Positions 35,540 to 44,443 of a DNA stretch of 64,000 nt are shown piece after piece. The position numbers were made by a program, and so were the translations under genes. Under the pieces are notes generated by a model that did no database searches, had not been told where the DNA came from, and was given only the letters and a program-made list of their open reading frames with translations. Numbering within the stretch: the first letter of the stretch is position 1; every line of letters starts with the position of its first letter. This DNA is from Filomicrobium sp. (GTDB lineage Bacteria > Pseudomonadota > Alphaproteobacteria > Rhizobiales > Hyphomicrobiaceae): assembly GCA_017792465.1 (NCBI GenBank), contig CP051234.1, positions 3,008,501 through 3,072,500 of the forward strand, given 5' to 3'.

Positions 35540-38326
35540 ATGACAGACAAGATCAAGTTTGAACTCGACGGCCGCGAAGTAGAGGCTGAAGCGGGCGAGA
35601 CGATCTGGCAGGTCGCTAAGCGCGAAGGGGTGTCGATCCCCCATCTGTGCTGGCTTCCGCAACCTGGCTACCGGGCTGACGGCAACTGCCGGGCATGTAT
35701 GGTTGAAGTCGAAGGTGAGCGCGTGCTGACGGCGTCGTGTCAGCGCAAGGCTGCCGAAGGCATGAAGGTCAAGTCGGCCAGCGAGCGGGCCAAGAAATCC
35801 CGTGAGATGGTTTTCGAGCTTCTCTTGGCAGACCAGCCAGCACGTGAAGAAAGTCATGACCCGTCTTCGTCGTTTTGGACGTGGGTCGATGATATGGGAA
35901 TTGCAGCCACCAGCCGCTTCCCGAAAGCCGACCGTCCTGCGGCCGACTCCACCCATTCAGCGATCGCCGTCAATATGGATGCCTGCATCAACTGCGGTCT
36001 GTGCGTCCGTGCCTGCCGCGAGGTGCAGCATAACGACGTGATCGGGATGGCCTACCGCGGCCATGGCGCCAAGCCCGTCTTCGATTTCGATATCGGAATG
36101 GGTCATTCGACATGCGTTGCTTGCGGTGAGTGCGTGCAGGCGTGTCCGACCGGCGCGTTGATGGAAGCCAACCTGCTGGACGAAAAAGGCAAGCGGGTTG
36201 AATTTGAAGAAAAGAGCATCGACTCGCTTTGCCCGTATTGCGGTGTCGGCTGCCAGACGCGCGTGCATGTCAAGGACAACAAGATCCTTTACGTCGATGG
36301 GCGCAATGGTCCGGCCAACGAAAACCGTCTTTGCGTCAAGGGCCGCTTCGGCTTCGATTACATTCACCACCCAGATCGCATCACCAAGCCGCTCATTCGC
36401 CGCGAAGGCGTGCCGAAAGACGGTGAGATGCAGTTGCGCAAGGAAGACATTTCATCGGTCTTCCGCGAAGCGACCTGGGAAGAGGCGCTTGATTTTGCCG
36501 CGTCCGGCTTGAAGAAGATTAGCGACGAGCGCGGCGGTTCGGCGCTGGCCGGCTTCGGTTCGGCGAAGGGTTCGAACGAAGAAGCCTATCTGTTCCAGAA
36601 GCTGATCCGCCAGGGCTTTGGCACCAACAACGTCGACCATTGCACCAGGCTTTGCCACGCGTCGTCTGTTGCAGCACTTATGGAAGGTCTTAATTCTGGC
36701 GCGGTGTCGGCGCCGTTCATGGCGGCCGCCGATGCAGAGTGCATGATTGTCATCGGCGCACGTCCGCACCAGAACCACCCGGTTGCCGCGACTTACCTTA
36801 AGGACGCAGCAGCGCGTGGCGCCAAGCTCATCATCATGGACCCGCGTGGTCATAACGGCGGCTTGGAGCGTTATGCTTCGCATCACCTGCAGTTCCGTCC
36901 GGGCCATGACGTGGCGCTCTTGAACGCCATGCTGAACGTGATCATCACCGAAGGGATGGTCGATATTCAGTACGTCCAGGCGCACACCGAAGGCTACGAG
37001 CAGCTCAAGAAGAAAGTTGCGGAATTTACGCCGGAAGCGATGGAGCCGGTTTGCGGTATCGATGCGAAGACGATCCGCGAAGTTGCCCGTCTTTATGCCC
37101 GCTCCGAGCGCTCGCTCATTTTCTGGGGCATGGGCGTCTCGCAGCATACGCACGGCACTGACAACGCGCGCTGTCTGATTGCGCTGGCGCTTACCACCGG
37201 TCAGATCGGCCGGCCGGGTACGGGACTGCATCCGTTGCGTGGTCAGAACAACGTGCAGGGCGCTTCCGACGCGGGCCTCATTCCGATGGTCTATCCCGAC
37301 TACATCTCGGTCGAGGATCCGGCGGTGCATGCCAAGTTCGAGCGCCTCTGGGGCAAGAAACTTGATCCGAAGCGCGGTCTGACGGTCGTTGAGATCATGG
37401 GGGCCATCCATAACGACGAGATCGTCGGCATGTACGTGATGGGTGAGAACCCGGCGATGTCGGACCCTGACGCGCATCACGCGCGCGCGGCGTTGGCGAA
37501 GCTGCACCATCTCGTCGTGCAGGATATCTTCGTCACCGAAACGGCGTGGCATGCTGATGTCATTCTTCCGGCTTCGGCGCATGCCGAAAAGTGGGGGACG
37601 TTCACCAACACGAACCGGCAGGTTCAGCTGGCACGTCCGGTCGTTACTCCGCCGGGTGAAGCACGCCAGGATTGGGAATTGGTTCAGTCGCTAGCCACGC
37701 GTGTGGGGCTCGATTGGAACTACAAGGACGTCGGGGAAGTATTCACCGAGATGGCGTCGGTGATGCCGTCGCTCGATAACATTACCTGGGAGCGGCTGCT
37801 CGATGAGGGCGCTGTCACCTACCCGTGCGACGATCCGGAAAAGCCCGGCAACGAGATCATCTTCTCCAACTCGTTCCCGACGCGTTCGGGGCGTGCGAAG
37901 ATTGTTCCAGCCGAGCTTTTGCCGCCGGACGAGCTTCCCGATTCCGATTTCCCGATGGTGCTGACGACAGGGCGTCTTCTGGAGCACTGGCATACCGGTT
38001 CGATGACGCGGCGCGCCAGCAATCTGGATTCGCTTGAGCCGGAAGCAATTGCCGGTCTCAACCCACGAGACATGGGCCGGATGGGCATTGAGCCGGGTAG
38101 CTTCGTCGATGTCACCACGCGGCGCGGCACGGTGCGTCTGAAGACGCGGGCAGACCGTGACGTTGCGGAAGGAATGGTGTTCATTCCGTTCTGCTTTGCG
38201 GAGGCTTCGGCCAACATGCTGACGAACCCGAAGCTCGACCCGATGGGCAAGATTCCGGAGTTCAAGTACTGCGCGGCCCGGGTCGAAAAGGTCGACGCAG
38301 ACGCGCCTGCGGAAGCGGCTGAATAA
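35540..38326 (+). CDS. fdh1A: Formate dehydrogenase catalytic alpha subunit (Fdh1A)
   Basis: A 928-residue molybdopterin oxidoreductase that oxidises formate to CO2. Order of domains: NuoG-like N-terminus with a [2Fe-2S] site ('CWLPQPGYRADGNCRACMV') and a His/Cys cluster region; two [4Fe-4S] groups ('CINCGLCVRAC', 'CVACGECVQAC'); the proximal [4Fe-4S] site 'CPYCGVGCQ'; then the bis-MGD domains. The metal ligand is Cys372 with the adjacent His373 in 'CTRLCHASS'. It is Cys and not selenocysteine. Metal (Mo or W) cannot be read from sequence; W is inferred from resemblance to Methylobacterium Fdh1. Length is close to that protein (about 990) and to FdsA (about 960). It works with Fdh1B in the cytoplasm. 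Confidence 0.94.
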   Translation: MTDKIKFELDGREVEAEAGETIWQVAKREGVSIPHLCWLPQPGYRADGNCRACMVEVEGERVLTASCQRKAAEGMKVKSASERAKKSREMVFELLLADQPAREESHDPSSSFWTWVDDMGIAATSRFPKADRPAADSTHSAIAVNMDACINCGLCVRACREVQHNDVIGMAYRGHGAKPVFDFDIGMGHSTCVACGECVQACPTGALMEANLLDEKGKRVEFEEKSIDSLCPYCGVGCQTRVHVKDNKILYVDGRNGPANENRLCVKGRFGFDYIHHPDRITKPLIRREGVPKDGEMQLRKEDISSVFREATWEEALDFAASGLKKISDERGGSALAGFGSAKGSNEEAYLFQKLIRQGFGTNNVDHCTRLCHASSVAALMEGLNSGAVSAPFMAAADAECMIVIGARPHQNHPVAATYLKDAAARGAKLIIMDPRGHNGGLERYASHHLQFRPGHDVALLNAMLNVIITEGMVDIQYVQAHTEGYEQLKKKVAEFTPEAMEPVCGIDAKTIREVARLYARSERSLIFWGMGVSQHTHGTDNARCLIALALTTGQIGRPGTGLHPLRGQNNVQGASDAGLIPMVYPDYISVEDPAVHAKFERLWGKKLDPKRGLTVVEIMGAIHNDEIVGMYVMGENPAMSDPDAHHARAALAKLHHLVVQDIFVTETAWHADVILPASAHAEKWGTFTNTNRQVQLARPVVTPPGEARQDWELVQSLATRVGLDWNYKDVGEVFTEMASVMPSLDNITWERLLDEGAVTYPCDDPEKPGNEIIFSNSFPTRSGRAKIVPAELLPPDELPDSDFPMVLTTGRLLEHWHTGSMTRRASNLDSLEPEAIAGLNPRDMGRMGIEPGSFVDVTTRRGTVRLKTRADRDVAEGMVFIPFCFAEASANMLTNPKLDPMGKIPEFKYCAARVEKVDADAPAEAAE

Positions 38327-38337
38327 TCGCCAACTAG

Positions 38338-38373
38338 CTTCAGGCGTGAGCAAGTAAGTGTTCGCGCCTGAAG
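38338..38373 (+). terminator. Stem-loop between fdh1A and aceK
   Basis: A perfect 9-bp inverted repeat (cttcaggcg 38338-38346, cgcctgaag 38365-38373) with an inner pairing region but no T tract. It is more likely an mRNA 3'-stabilising or attenuating element than a full terminator. Confidence 0.4.
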
Positions 38374-38479
38374 GCTCTGGGCGTCGTTTCAAATTTCTGG
38401 TCAAATACGTCCAACACGGCGCAGATACCAAGCGCCGGGCGCATAAGCATGCGAACCAAAAAAGGACGGGAGGCAGGCG

Positions 38480-40420
38480 TTGGAGGCGGTCGAGGAGAAG
38501 ACTGCGCCTCAGGCAGAAGTTGCCGAGGGCGATGATGAGCGCCTGAAGCGGGCGCTGAGCCAGGCGGAAATTTGCCTCAGTGGCCTCGATCCGGAACTCA
38601 GCCGGCGCATACGTGCGGAGATCATTGCCCGCGGGATCCTCATCGTCTTTGAGCACTACTATGTGCGTTCACGCGAGATCCCGTTCCTCTACAAAAAGCT
38701 GTTTGAGACCTGCAACTGGCCTGAGACCTTCAAGCTTTCCAAGGAGCGTTTGACGATCTATGGGCGCTATCTCAGCGCGTTCGTTCCGATCCTGCAGCGA
38801 TATTGGCCGCAGCAAATTCCCGACGAGCGCGGCTTCTGGGTGGAAATCGAGGCGGCATATCTGGATTTCATTCACCGGCGCTATGAGGCCGACCTCGCAT
38901 TCGCATTCCTGCGTTCGATGCGGCGGGCGGTTCGGCAGAGCGAGTGGGCGCCGGTCGCCTATTACGCGGGCCGCGATGCGGACGGGCCTGACGAGGAAAT
39001 CGGCCATGACGTGACGCGGACTTTTCCGGCGCACGGCAAAGTCAGCTCGGGCGCGATGGCCAACGTCTTGAGCGTTCCGAATTTTGAGGCGCAATTCCGG
39101 GATCTGGCCGGCGATGCCGAGCTTTTGGCTGACCTTGTCAACGCGGAACTGAAGTCTCGCAACGCGGTCATCGATAGCGCGTGTGCGATCCAGGTCATCA
39201 ACTCCGGTTTCTTTCGTAACCGCGGTTGCTATATCGCGGGGCGCGTGTGGTACGAGACGGCGGATGGTTCTGGCGATGGCGAGACAGCCGATGGCGAAGA
39301 GAGCGCCGGGGGTGGCGATGGCGCAAAGCCAAAGGCGCGCAAGTTTCTCCCCTTCGTCATCGCCCTACTCAATGAAAAGAACTCCGGCATCTATGCGGAC
39401 GCGGTGATCTTCGAGGATGATGAGATCCACCGGATCTTTTCTTCGGCGCTGGCGAATTTCCATGTCACTGAGCCCGCCTATCACCAGCTGGCGCGATTGC
39501 TCCACGAACTGATGCCGAAGCGGCCGCTCGGGCTCCATTATTCGACGATCGGTTTTAATCATGTCGGCAAGGTTGCCGTCATGCGCGAGTTGATGGCTGA
39601 GCACGCCAGGACGGACGAGTTGATCGATTTCGCGGTTGGTTCGCGCGGGACGGTGGCGATTGGTTTTTCCATGCCGTCGTCGCGCTACGTGCTGAAGGTG
39701 ATCCGCGATACGCCGGCGGAAGGCTATAAATGGGACGCGTTCGACGGGCCTGAGGCGATCCTGCGCAAATACGGGTTCGTCCACGACATGGATCGGGCGG
39801 GTTCGATGCTCGACAACGTCATCTATTCCAACGTGCGGCTTGAACGCTCGTGGTTTGCGCCGGAGCTCCTGCAGGAGTTTGCCAGGGCGGCGCCGAGTTC
39901 GGTGATCATCCTGCACCGCTATGTTTTGTTCAAACATCTCATCGTGCAGATGAAGCTCGTGCCGCTACCGGTCTATCTCAAGACGGCCGATTTCGAGGCA
40001 GGCAAGCGGGCGATTGAGGAACTGGGCATCTGCATCCAGAACAACGCGGCCGCCAACATCTTCAACAAGGATCTCGATGCGCGCAATTACGGCGTCAGCC
40101 GGATCGGAAAGATCTATCTTTTCGACTACGATGCGGTCGAGCCCTTGAGCGGCGTCAAGGTGCGCACCAACGTCGACCGGTTCGATGGGGAGGAGGACAT
40201 CCCCGACTGGTTCTTCGAGACGGGAACGATCTTTCTGCCGGAGGAAATGCTTGTCGGGCTTCGCATCGACGATCCCGACTTGCGACGGCATTTCCGGGAA
40301 GCGAATGCCGAACTTATGAGTCTGGGATACTGGGAAGGCATGCAGCGGGCGCATGCAAAAGGCTTTGTGCCCAAGGTGCGATCCTACTTGCCCGAAAGGT
40401 CGTTGCCCAAACGAGGCTGA
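38480..40420 (+). CDS. aceK: Isocitrate dehydrogenase kinase/phosphatase AceK
   Basis: A 646-residue bifunctional enzyme that phosphorylates and dephosphorylates isocitrate dehydrogenase and so controls the split between the TCA cycle and the glyoxylate shunt. The N-terminal regulatory domain is followed by the kinase fold, with the AceK-type ATP loop 'AVGSRGTVAIGF' near 385 and 'YVLKVIRD'. Later come 'YSNVRLERSWFAPELL', 'NNAAANIFNKDLDARNYGVSR' split by helix, and 'KIYLFDYDAVEPL', which carries metal ligands. A TTG start at 38480 is preferred, with gggagg six bases upstream. Here it follows fdh1A by 154 bp in the same direction, and no aceA or aceB is nearby. The length is slightly above E. 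coli AceK (578) because of a Gly/Glu-rich insert near 265-290. Confidence 0.92.
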   Translation: MEAVEEKTAPQAEVAEGDDERLKRALSQAEICLSGLDPELSRRIRAEIIARGILIVFEHYYVRSREIPFLYKKLFETCNWPETFKLSKERLTIYGRYLSAFVPILQRYWPQQIPDERGFWVEIEAAYLDFIHRRYEADLAFAFLRSMRRAVRQSEWAPVAYYAGRDADGPDEEIGHDVTRTFPAHGKVSSGAMANVLSVPNFEAQFRDLAGDAELLADLVNAELKSRNAVIDSACAIQVINSGFFRNRGCYIAGRVWYETADGSGDGETADGEESAGGGDGAKPKARKFLPFVIALLNEKNSGIYADAVIFEDDEIHRIFSSALANFHVTEPAYHQLARLLHELMPKRPLGLHYSTIGFNHVGKVAVMRELMAEHARTDELIDFAVGSRGTVAIGFSMPSSRYVLKVIRDTPAEGYKWDAFDGPEAILRKYGFVHDMDRAGSMLDNVIYSNVRLERSWFAPELLQEFARAAPSSVIILHRYVLFKHLIVQMKLVPLPVYLKTADFEAGKRAIEELGICIQNNAAANIFNKDLDARNYGVSRIGKIYLFDYDAVEPLSGVKVRTNVDRFDGEEDIPDWFFETGTIFLPEEMLVGLRIDDPDLRRHFREANAELMSLGYWEGMQRAHAKGFVPKVRSYLPERSLPKRG

Positions 40421-40509
40421 ACTTCTGCCAGCGCACTAACGGTCATGGCGGTAGGCGCATCGAAGGCGACGTCCGCAGGCGATGCGAGGTGGTGACTGGT
40501 TTGGCTCGC

Positions 40510-41307
40510 TTATCTTCCAAACGGCAGGAACAATGCGAACGGCTCTTCGACGGTGCGGCGCAGCGCGGCGCTATAGCGATCGAACGCCGGGTGCCCCTTG
40601 GAAATCCGGCCGAAATGATGCTTCTTGCCATTGTCGATTGGGATCAGGGCGATCGGCGTCGAGACAGGGGTGAGCTGGGCGCCGCGACCGGCCTGCAGCG
40701 TCGTCAGGATGCCGTGCATTTCGCCGCCGATCAGCGGGCGTGAGACGACGACGAGGCGGAATTGTCCGTGACGGTTGGTGACGAGATAAATATGCCCGGA
40801 CTGATGTGGAATGGAGACCTGGCCCCATTGCGAGAAGTCGGCGTCCATGCGCTCGGCTTCGCGAAAGGCGAGGCTCGAGGTGTCGTCATCCCACGCGATT
40901 TCCGTTCGATAGGCATAGACGGCCGCGGGGTCTCCGAAGGAGGGGCGCAAGGTCAGGTACGCGCCTTCGATCCAGCTGACGGCCGGACGTGCGTATGAGC
41001 CCAGGTTCTGCGGGGCAAGCGAGGTGATCGTTTCGCGGACGATGTTTTGTTGGTCTGGCATGCCGCGCAACGACATGCCCAAAGCCTCTTCCAGCCGGAC
41101 CAGTGTTGCGATCGTAAATGGACGGCGGCCAGACAGTGCTTTTTCGAGCGTTGAAAGCGAAATCCGGGCGTCGTCGGCAAGCTGCTGACGGGTAATGTGA
41201 CGGCGGGCAATTTCCTCGCGGATGCGCAGGGCAATGGAGGGGCTGTCGTCATTGATGGATTGTTGCTCGCTTTGCATCAGCTTTTCGCCGGTACTCCGTA
41301 AATTCAC
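40510..41307 (-). CDS. XRE-type regulator with C-terminal sensor-like domain
   Basis: A 265-residue protein. The HTH lies at about residues 30-85 ('EIARRHITRQQLADDARIS', 'LEKALSGRRPFTIATLVRLEE'). A domain of about 170 residues follows ('VSWIEGAYLTLRPSF', 'IYLVTNRHGQFRLVVVSRPL', 'HGILTTLQAGRGA') with a beta-rich pattern that may bind a ligand; I do not recognise its family name. The GTG at 41307 has gatcgagg upstream and is preferred over an ATG at 41277. It is the last gene of a minus-strand run that includes the Bug binding protein (177 bp upstream), which could be its target. Confidence 0.82.
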   Translation of the reverse strand: MNLRSTGEKLMQSEQQSINDDSPSIALRIREEIARRHITRQQLADDARISLSTLEKALSGRRPFTIATLVRLEEALGMSLRGMPDQQNIVRETITSLAPQNLGSYARPAVSWIEGAYLTLRPSFGDPAAVYAYRTEIAWDDDTSSLAFREAERMDADFSQWGQVSIPHQSGHIYLVTNRHGQFRLVVVSRPLIGGEMHGILTTLQAGRGAQLTPVSTPIALIPIDNGKKHHFGRISKGHPAFDRYSAALRRTVEEPFALFLPFGR

Positions 41308-41483
41308 AGCATTCGCCTCGATCTTTTCGTCTTCCGGTCGGCGATCTCAGCACCATCCACCCTTGGTGCGGTCAGATCAATATTGATACTGGCAACAAGA
41401 TGAACCTGCCGATTTGGCTTTTGGTGCGCACGTTCAAGAATTTTGCAGCATTTGAGTTTGGCCGTTTGCGGTTTGCGTGGCTT

Positions 41484-42515
41484 CTAGTTGGGCGGGACCG
41501 GGCCGGCTGTGACTTTGAGGAGTTCGATCGTCATATCCCAACGCCTGTGTTTTTCTCTCTCGTTCTGCCAGTAGCCCATGAGCTCTTGGCCGGTCAGCAG
41601 TTTGCCGCCGAGACTGTTTTTGGCGCGATAGCCCTGCCATTCGGGTGAGTTGAAAAGGTTCTTGAAGAGTGCTTCGTAGAACTGCTTCGCGTCGCTCGAC
41701 ATGTCTGGTGCGCCGACGACTGAGCGCTGCATGTAATAGTGAAACGGCATTCCGGTTTCCGTCAGCGTCGGCGTCCTCTTGAATTGCTGCAGGCGGGCAG
41801 GCGTGATGGCGACGATGGGTTTCGTCAGACCTTCAGCGAAATACTTGGCTTGTTCGGACGGGTTGTTGACGGTTGAATCGCACTTGTTCTGGACGAGTTC
41901 CTTGGCAACGGCGCCGCCGCCCTTCATTGGGCGGTACTGCATGTTGAGCCCGTACATGGTGTTGAAGAAGTCGGTGAGGAGGTTGTCTTCAGCGCCCTTT
42001 CCGGTTCCCGACATGATCCAGCCGTTGCCTTTCTTGCGCGCGGCTTTGACGAAGTCATCCATGGAGTTGATGTCTTTGCGATCGGCGTTCACCCACAGAA
42101 GGAAGACATCTTCGGCCAGCCTGGCGATGGGCGTGAACTTGGAGATGTCGATCTTGAGGTCGGGGCTGCGGATCGGGGTCGTATAGAAGCTGTTGAGCGT
42201 GAAAAGAATGGCGTGGTCGTCGCCTGCCATTCCTTGCAGAGCGGCCATGGCTTCGCCGCCGGATTTGCCGGGGATGTTGACGATTTCGAAGGGGACGTTG
42301 ACCAGCTTGCGGTCGGTCATGGTTTTGACTAGGAAGCGGACCGCTTTGTCGGCGCCACCGCCTTTGCCAGCCATGACGATGAATTTGATTGGCTTCGTCG
42401 GCTGCCAAGCGGCGGCCGGCTTAGACAATGCAAACGCTGCCGAAGCCGCCAGGAGAAGCGCAAAGGCGACACTCGTCACGAACGGAACTCGGACTCTACC
42501 AGCTACTGTCGGCAT
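41484..42515 (-). CDS. Tripartite tricarboxylate transporter substrate-binding protein (TctC/Bug family), orphan
   Basis: A 343-residue periplasmic binding protein. A signal peptide (basic start, hydrophobic stretch about 10-30, cleavage near 'KPAAAWQ') precedes a two-lobed Bug domain. 'PTKPIKFIVMAGKGGGADKAVR' (split over the strand and P-loop-like turn) is the family N-terminus. Start 42515 follows agaggaaac; the frame opens at 42557. No tctA/tctB membrane genes are adjacent, so the protein is an orphan, as many Bug proteins are, and may serve as a sensor partner or share a distant transporter. Ligand (often a carboxylate) is unknown. Confidence 0.85.
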   Translation of the reverse strand: MPTVAGRVRVPFVTSVAFALLLAASAAFALSKPAAAWQPTKPIKFIVMAGKGGGADKAVRFLVKTMTDRKLVNVPFEIVNIPGKSGGEAMAALQGMAGDDHAILFTLNSFYTTPIRSPDLKIDISKFTPIARLAEDVFLLWVNADRKDINSMDDFVKAARKKGNGWIMSGTGKGAEDNLLTDFFNTMYGLNMQYRPMKGGGAVAKELVQNKCDSTVNNPSEQAKYFAEGLTKPIVAITPARLQQFKRTPTLTETGMPFHYYMQRSVVGAPDMSSDAKQFYEALFKNLFNSPEWQGYRAKNSLGGKLLTGQELMGYWQNEREKHRRWDMTIELLKVTAGPVPPN

Positions 42516-42595
42516 GTTTCCTCTTTCTTCTCGTTCCACGCCGCGTGGCGAACGCATCTCTTCATGACGTAGTGTCTATCAGAGGATTGCTTCGA

Positions 42596-44212
42596 TTACT
42601 TGATCCAGACTTCGACGCGCCGATTGAGGTGGCGGCCCTGGGCGGTGTTGTTGCAGGCGACCGGTGCGAGTTCGCCGTAGCCTCTGGCGGTTGCCTCCGC
42701 GAATCCGGCCTTGATCAACGCATTCTTGAGGGTTCTGGCGCGCTGTTTTGAGACCTCGAGATTGACGTCATAAAGGCCAACCGCGTCGGCAAATCCCAAA
42801 AGCAGTATGGTCTTGCCGTTGTAGTCGGGCTTTTTGAGCTCTTGGGCGAGGCGCGCGACGTCCTGTTCGGCTTTGGTATCGAGGAAGGCCGAGCCCATGG
42901 CGAAGCGGAAGGTCGTTGATAAGCGGCTTGCGCGCGAAATGTCCGTCAACAGTTTCGGCATGTCTTCGAGGCTGAAGTCTTCGCTTGGTGCGGTCAGGGC
43001 ATAGGCAATGCGGCTTGCCTGTTCGCGAAATGGGAGTTGCTCGGGCGCCTGGTCGACAAAGTGCGCGTTCTTCAAAGCGACCTGGGCTTTTGGCGACAGT
43101 GAGAACGCCAATAATTCACGCGCCAAGCGGGAGGTCGGCTCACCCTTGGTGTAGAAGTAGAGCCTGCGGGCGAGCGGGAATTCCTCGGTCTTGGCCGAGA
43201 ACAGCGACGGCTTCGAGACGAGGCCGCAAGACTGGCGGATATTGAGCGGCTTGGTCTCGCGGATATAGGCCAACAGATTGAAGCCGATGCCTTGCGGATC
43301 GGCAGAAATCGCGTCGCTCCATTCCGTAGCAGTCGCGGGCCGTATGGCTGACGGGGTCAGTTTCAAACCGCGTGGGTTGAGGACGAGGTTTTCGAAGGCG
43401 GCCGTCGCGCCAAAACCTTCGCTCGGCGCGTAGACATTTATCCTGCCGGGGGGAGCGCCAAGGCCTGACCAGTCGGTGATGCGTCCAGCAAACACGTCGG
43501 CGATCTGTTCGATGGAGAGCGACAGCAAGGCGTTCTTGGGGTGGACCAGAATGGCGAGTGCATCGAGTGCGAAGATGTGCTCGGAATTTGCCGAGCGCAG
43601 ATTGATGCCTTGGCGGGCGAAGGCTGCAGCGTCGCTGTCGGAGGCCTGAGCGCCGCTCCAGACAAGATCGGCGGCGCCCGATAGCAGGTCATTCATTCCT
43701 TCCCGCACGCCCCGGCGTTTGACGAAGATGCGGCCCACGGTCTTTCCGGAGGCGTCGGTCAATGAGAAGGTCAGATCACGGGTGTCGCGGCCGACGGATT
43801 TATTGACGATGTAGCCGTTTGCTGCGGCATAGGCCGAGATCAGTTCGGGGATGTACTGGGTGCCGATGGCGCTGCCGCCAACGAATGTCGTGTCGCCTAA
43901 CTGCGAGGCTGGGACAGCCGGACGATCAATGGCTGCTTGATTGGCCGTCCGTACGGGCGGGGCAGCGGCATTTGCAGCGCCCGGACAACCGCCACCGATG
44001 CAATCGAACCGGTCGGCGTTCAGACTGATATTGCCGAACTCATCGGAGCGGACGATGTAGGCTTTGCCGTCGTAGGACTGCAGGTTTCCGGAAATTTCAA
44101 AGCCGCCTCCTTTCATGCGAAGTGTGACGTCTTCTGCCAGAAGCGACGTGGTTCCCGCAATGCAGAACACCTGGACGGCGACCCAATGTAACCATGCCGT
44201 CGATCGTTTCAT
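42596..44212 (-). CDS. PstS-like phosphate-binding/OmpA-domain fusion protein
   Basis: A 538-residue exported protein. A signal peptide (to about residue 26, 'STAWLHWVAVQVFCIAGTTSLLAED') precedes a small N-terminal beta domain ('LRMKGGGFEISGNLQSYDG', with Cys pair CIGGGC). Residues about 105-385 are a PBP-like type 2 domain of the PstS kind ('FVGGSAIGTQYIPELIS', 'LVWSGAQ', 'ILVHPKNALLSLSIEQIADVF', 'WSGLG'). Residues 415-538 are an OmpA-like peptidoglycan-binding domain ('AFLDTKAEQDVARLA', 'GFADAVG', 'GRHLNRRVEVWI'). The combination would hold a substrate-binding domain at the cell wall. PBP-OmpA fusions are known but functionally uncharacterised. It lies 81 bp before the Bug gene. Confidence 0.85.
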   Translation of the reverse strand: MKRSTAWLHWVAVQVFCIAGTTSLLAEDVTLRMKGGGFEISGNLQSYDGKAYIVRSDEFGNISLNADRFDCIGGGCPGAANAAAPPVRTANQAAIDRPAVPASQLGDTTFVGGSAIGTQYIPELISAYAAANGYIVNKSVGRDTRDLTFSLTDASGKTVGRIFVKRRGVREGMNDLLSGAADLVWSGAQASDSDAAAFARQGINLRSANSEHIFALDALAILVHPKNALLSLSIEQIADVFAGRITDWSGLGAPPGRINVYAPSEGFGATAAFENLVLNPRGLKLTPSAIRPATATEWSDAISADPQGIGFNLLAYIRETKPLNIRQSCGLVSKPSLFSAKTEEFPLARRLYFYTKGEPTSRLARELLAFSLSPKAQVALKNAHFVDQAPEQLPFREQASRIAYALTAPSEDFSLEDMPKLLTDISRASRLSTTFRFAMGSAFLDTKAEQDVARLAQELKKPDYNGKTILLLGFADAVGLYDVNLEVSKQRARTLKNALIKAGFAEATARGYGELAPVACNNTAQGRHLNRRVEVWIK

Positions 44213-44443
44213 TGTCTTAATGCCCGTGTTCCCAAAGTCTGCCCCTGCTGAGCACCTTCGGCAGAAGTAGAGCTTTTTTGCGGCGATCTTGCGCGAAACG
44301 GGTTGAATTGGCGTCGGGCGACCGGAATCCGCGGTGGTTGCGGCATGCCGCGGCGCATTTCAAATCGCGTGAAATGCGGCTTGTAGCGAGGCGGTTCGCA
44401 AATGTTCACCCGCCAGCGACCGGATTAACCCTGTTTGGCTGCG

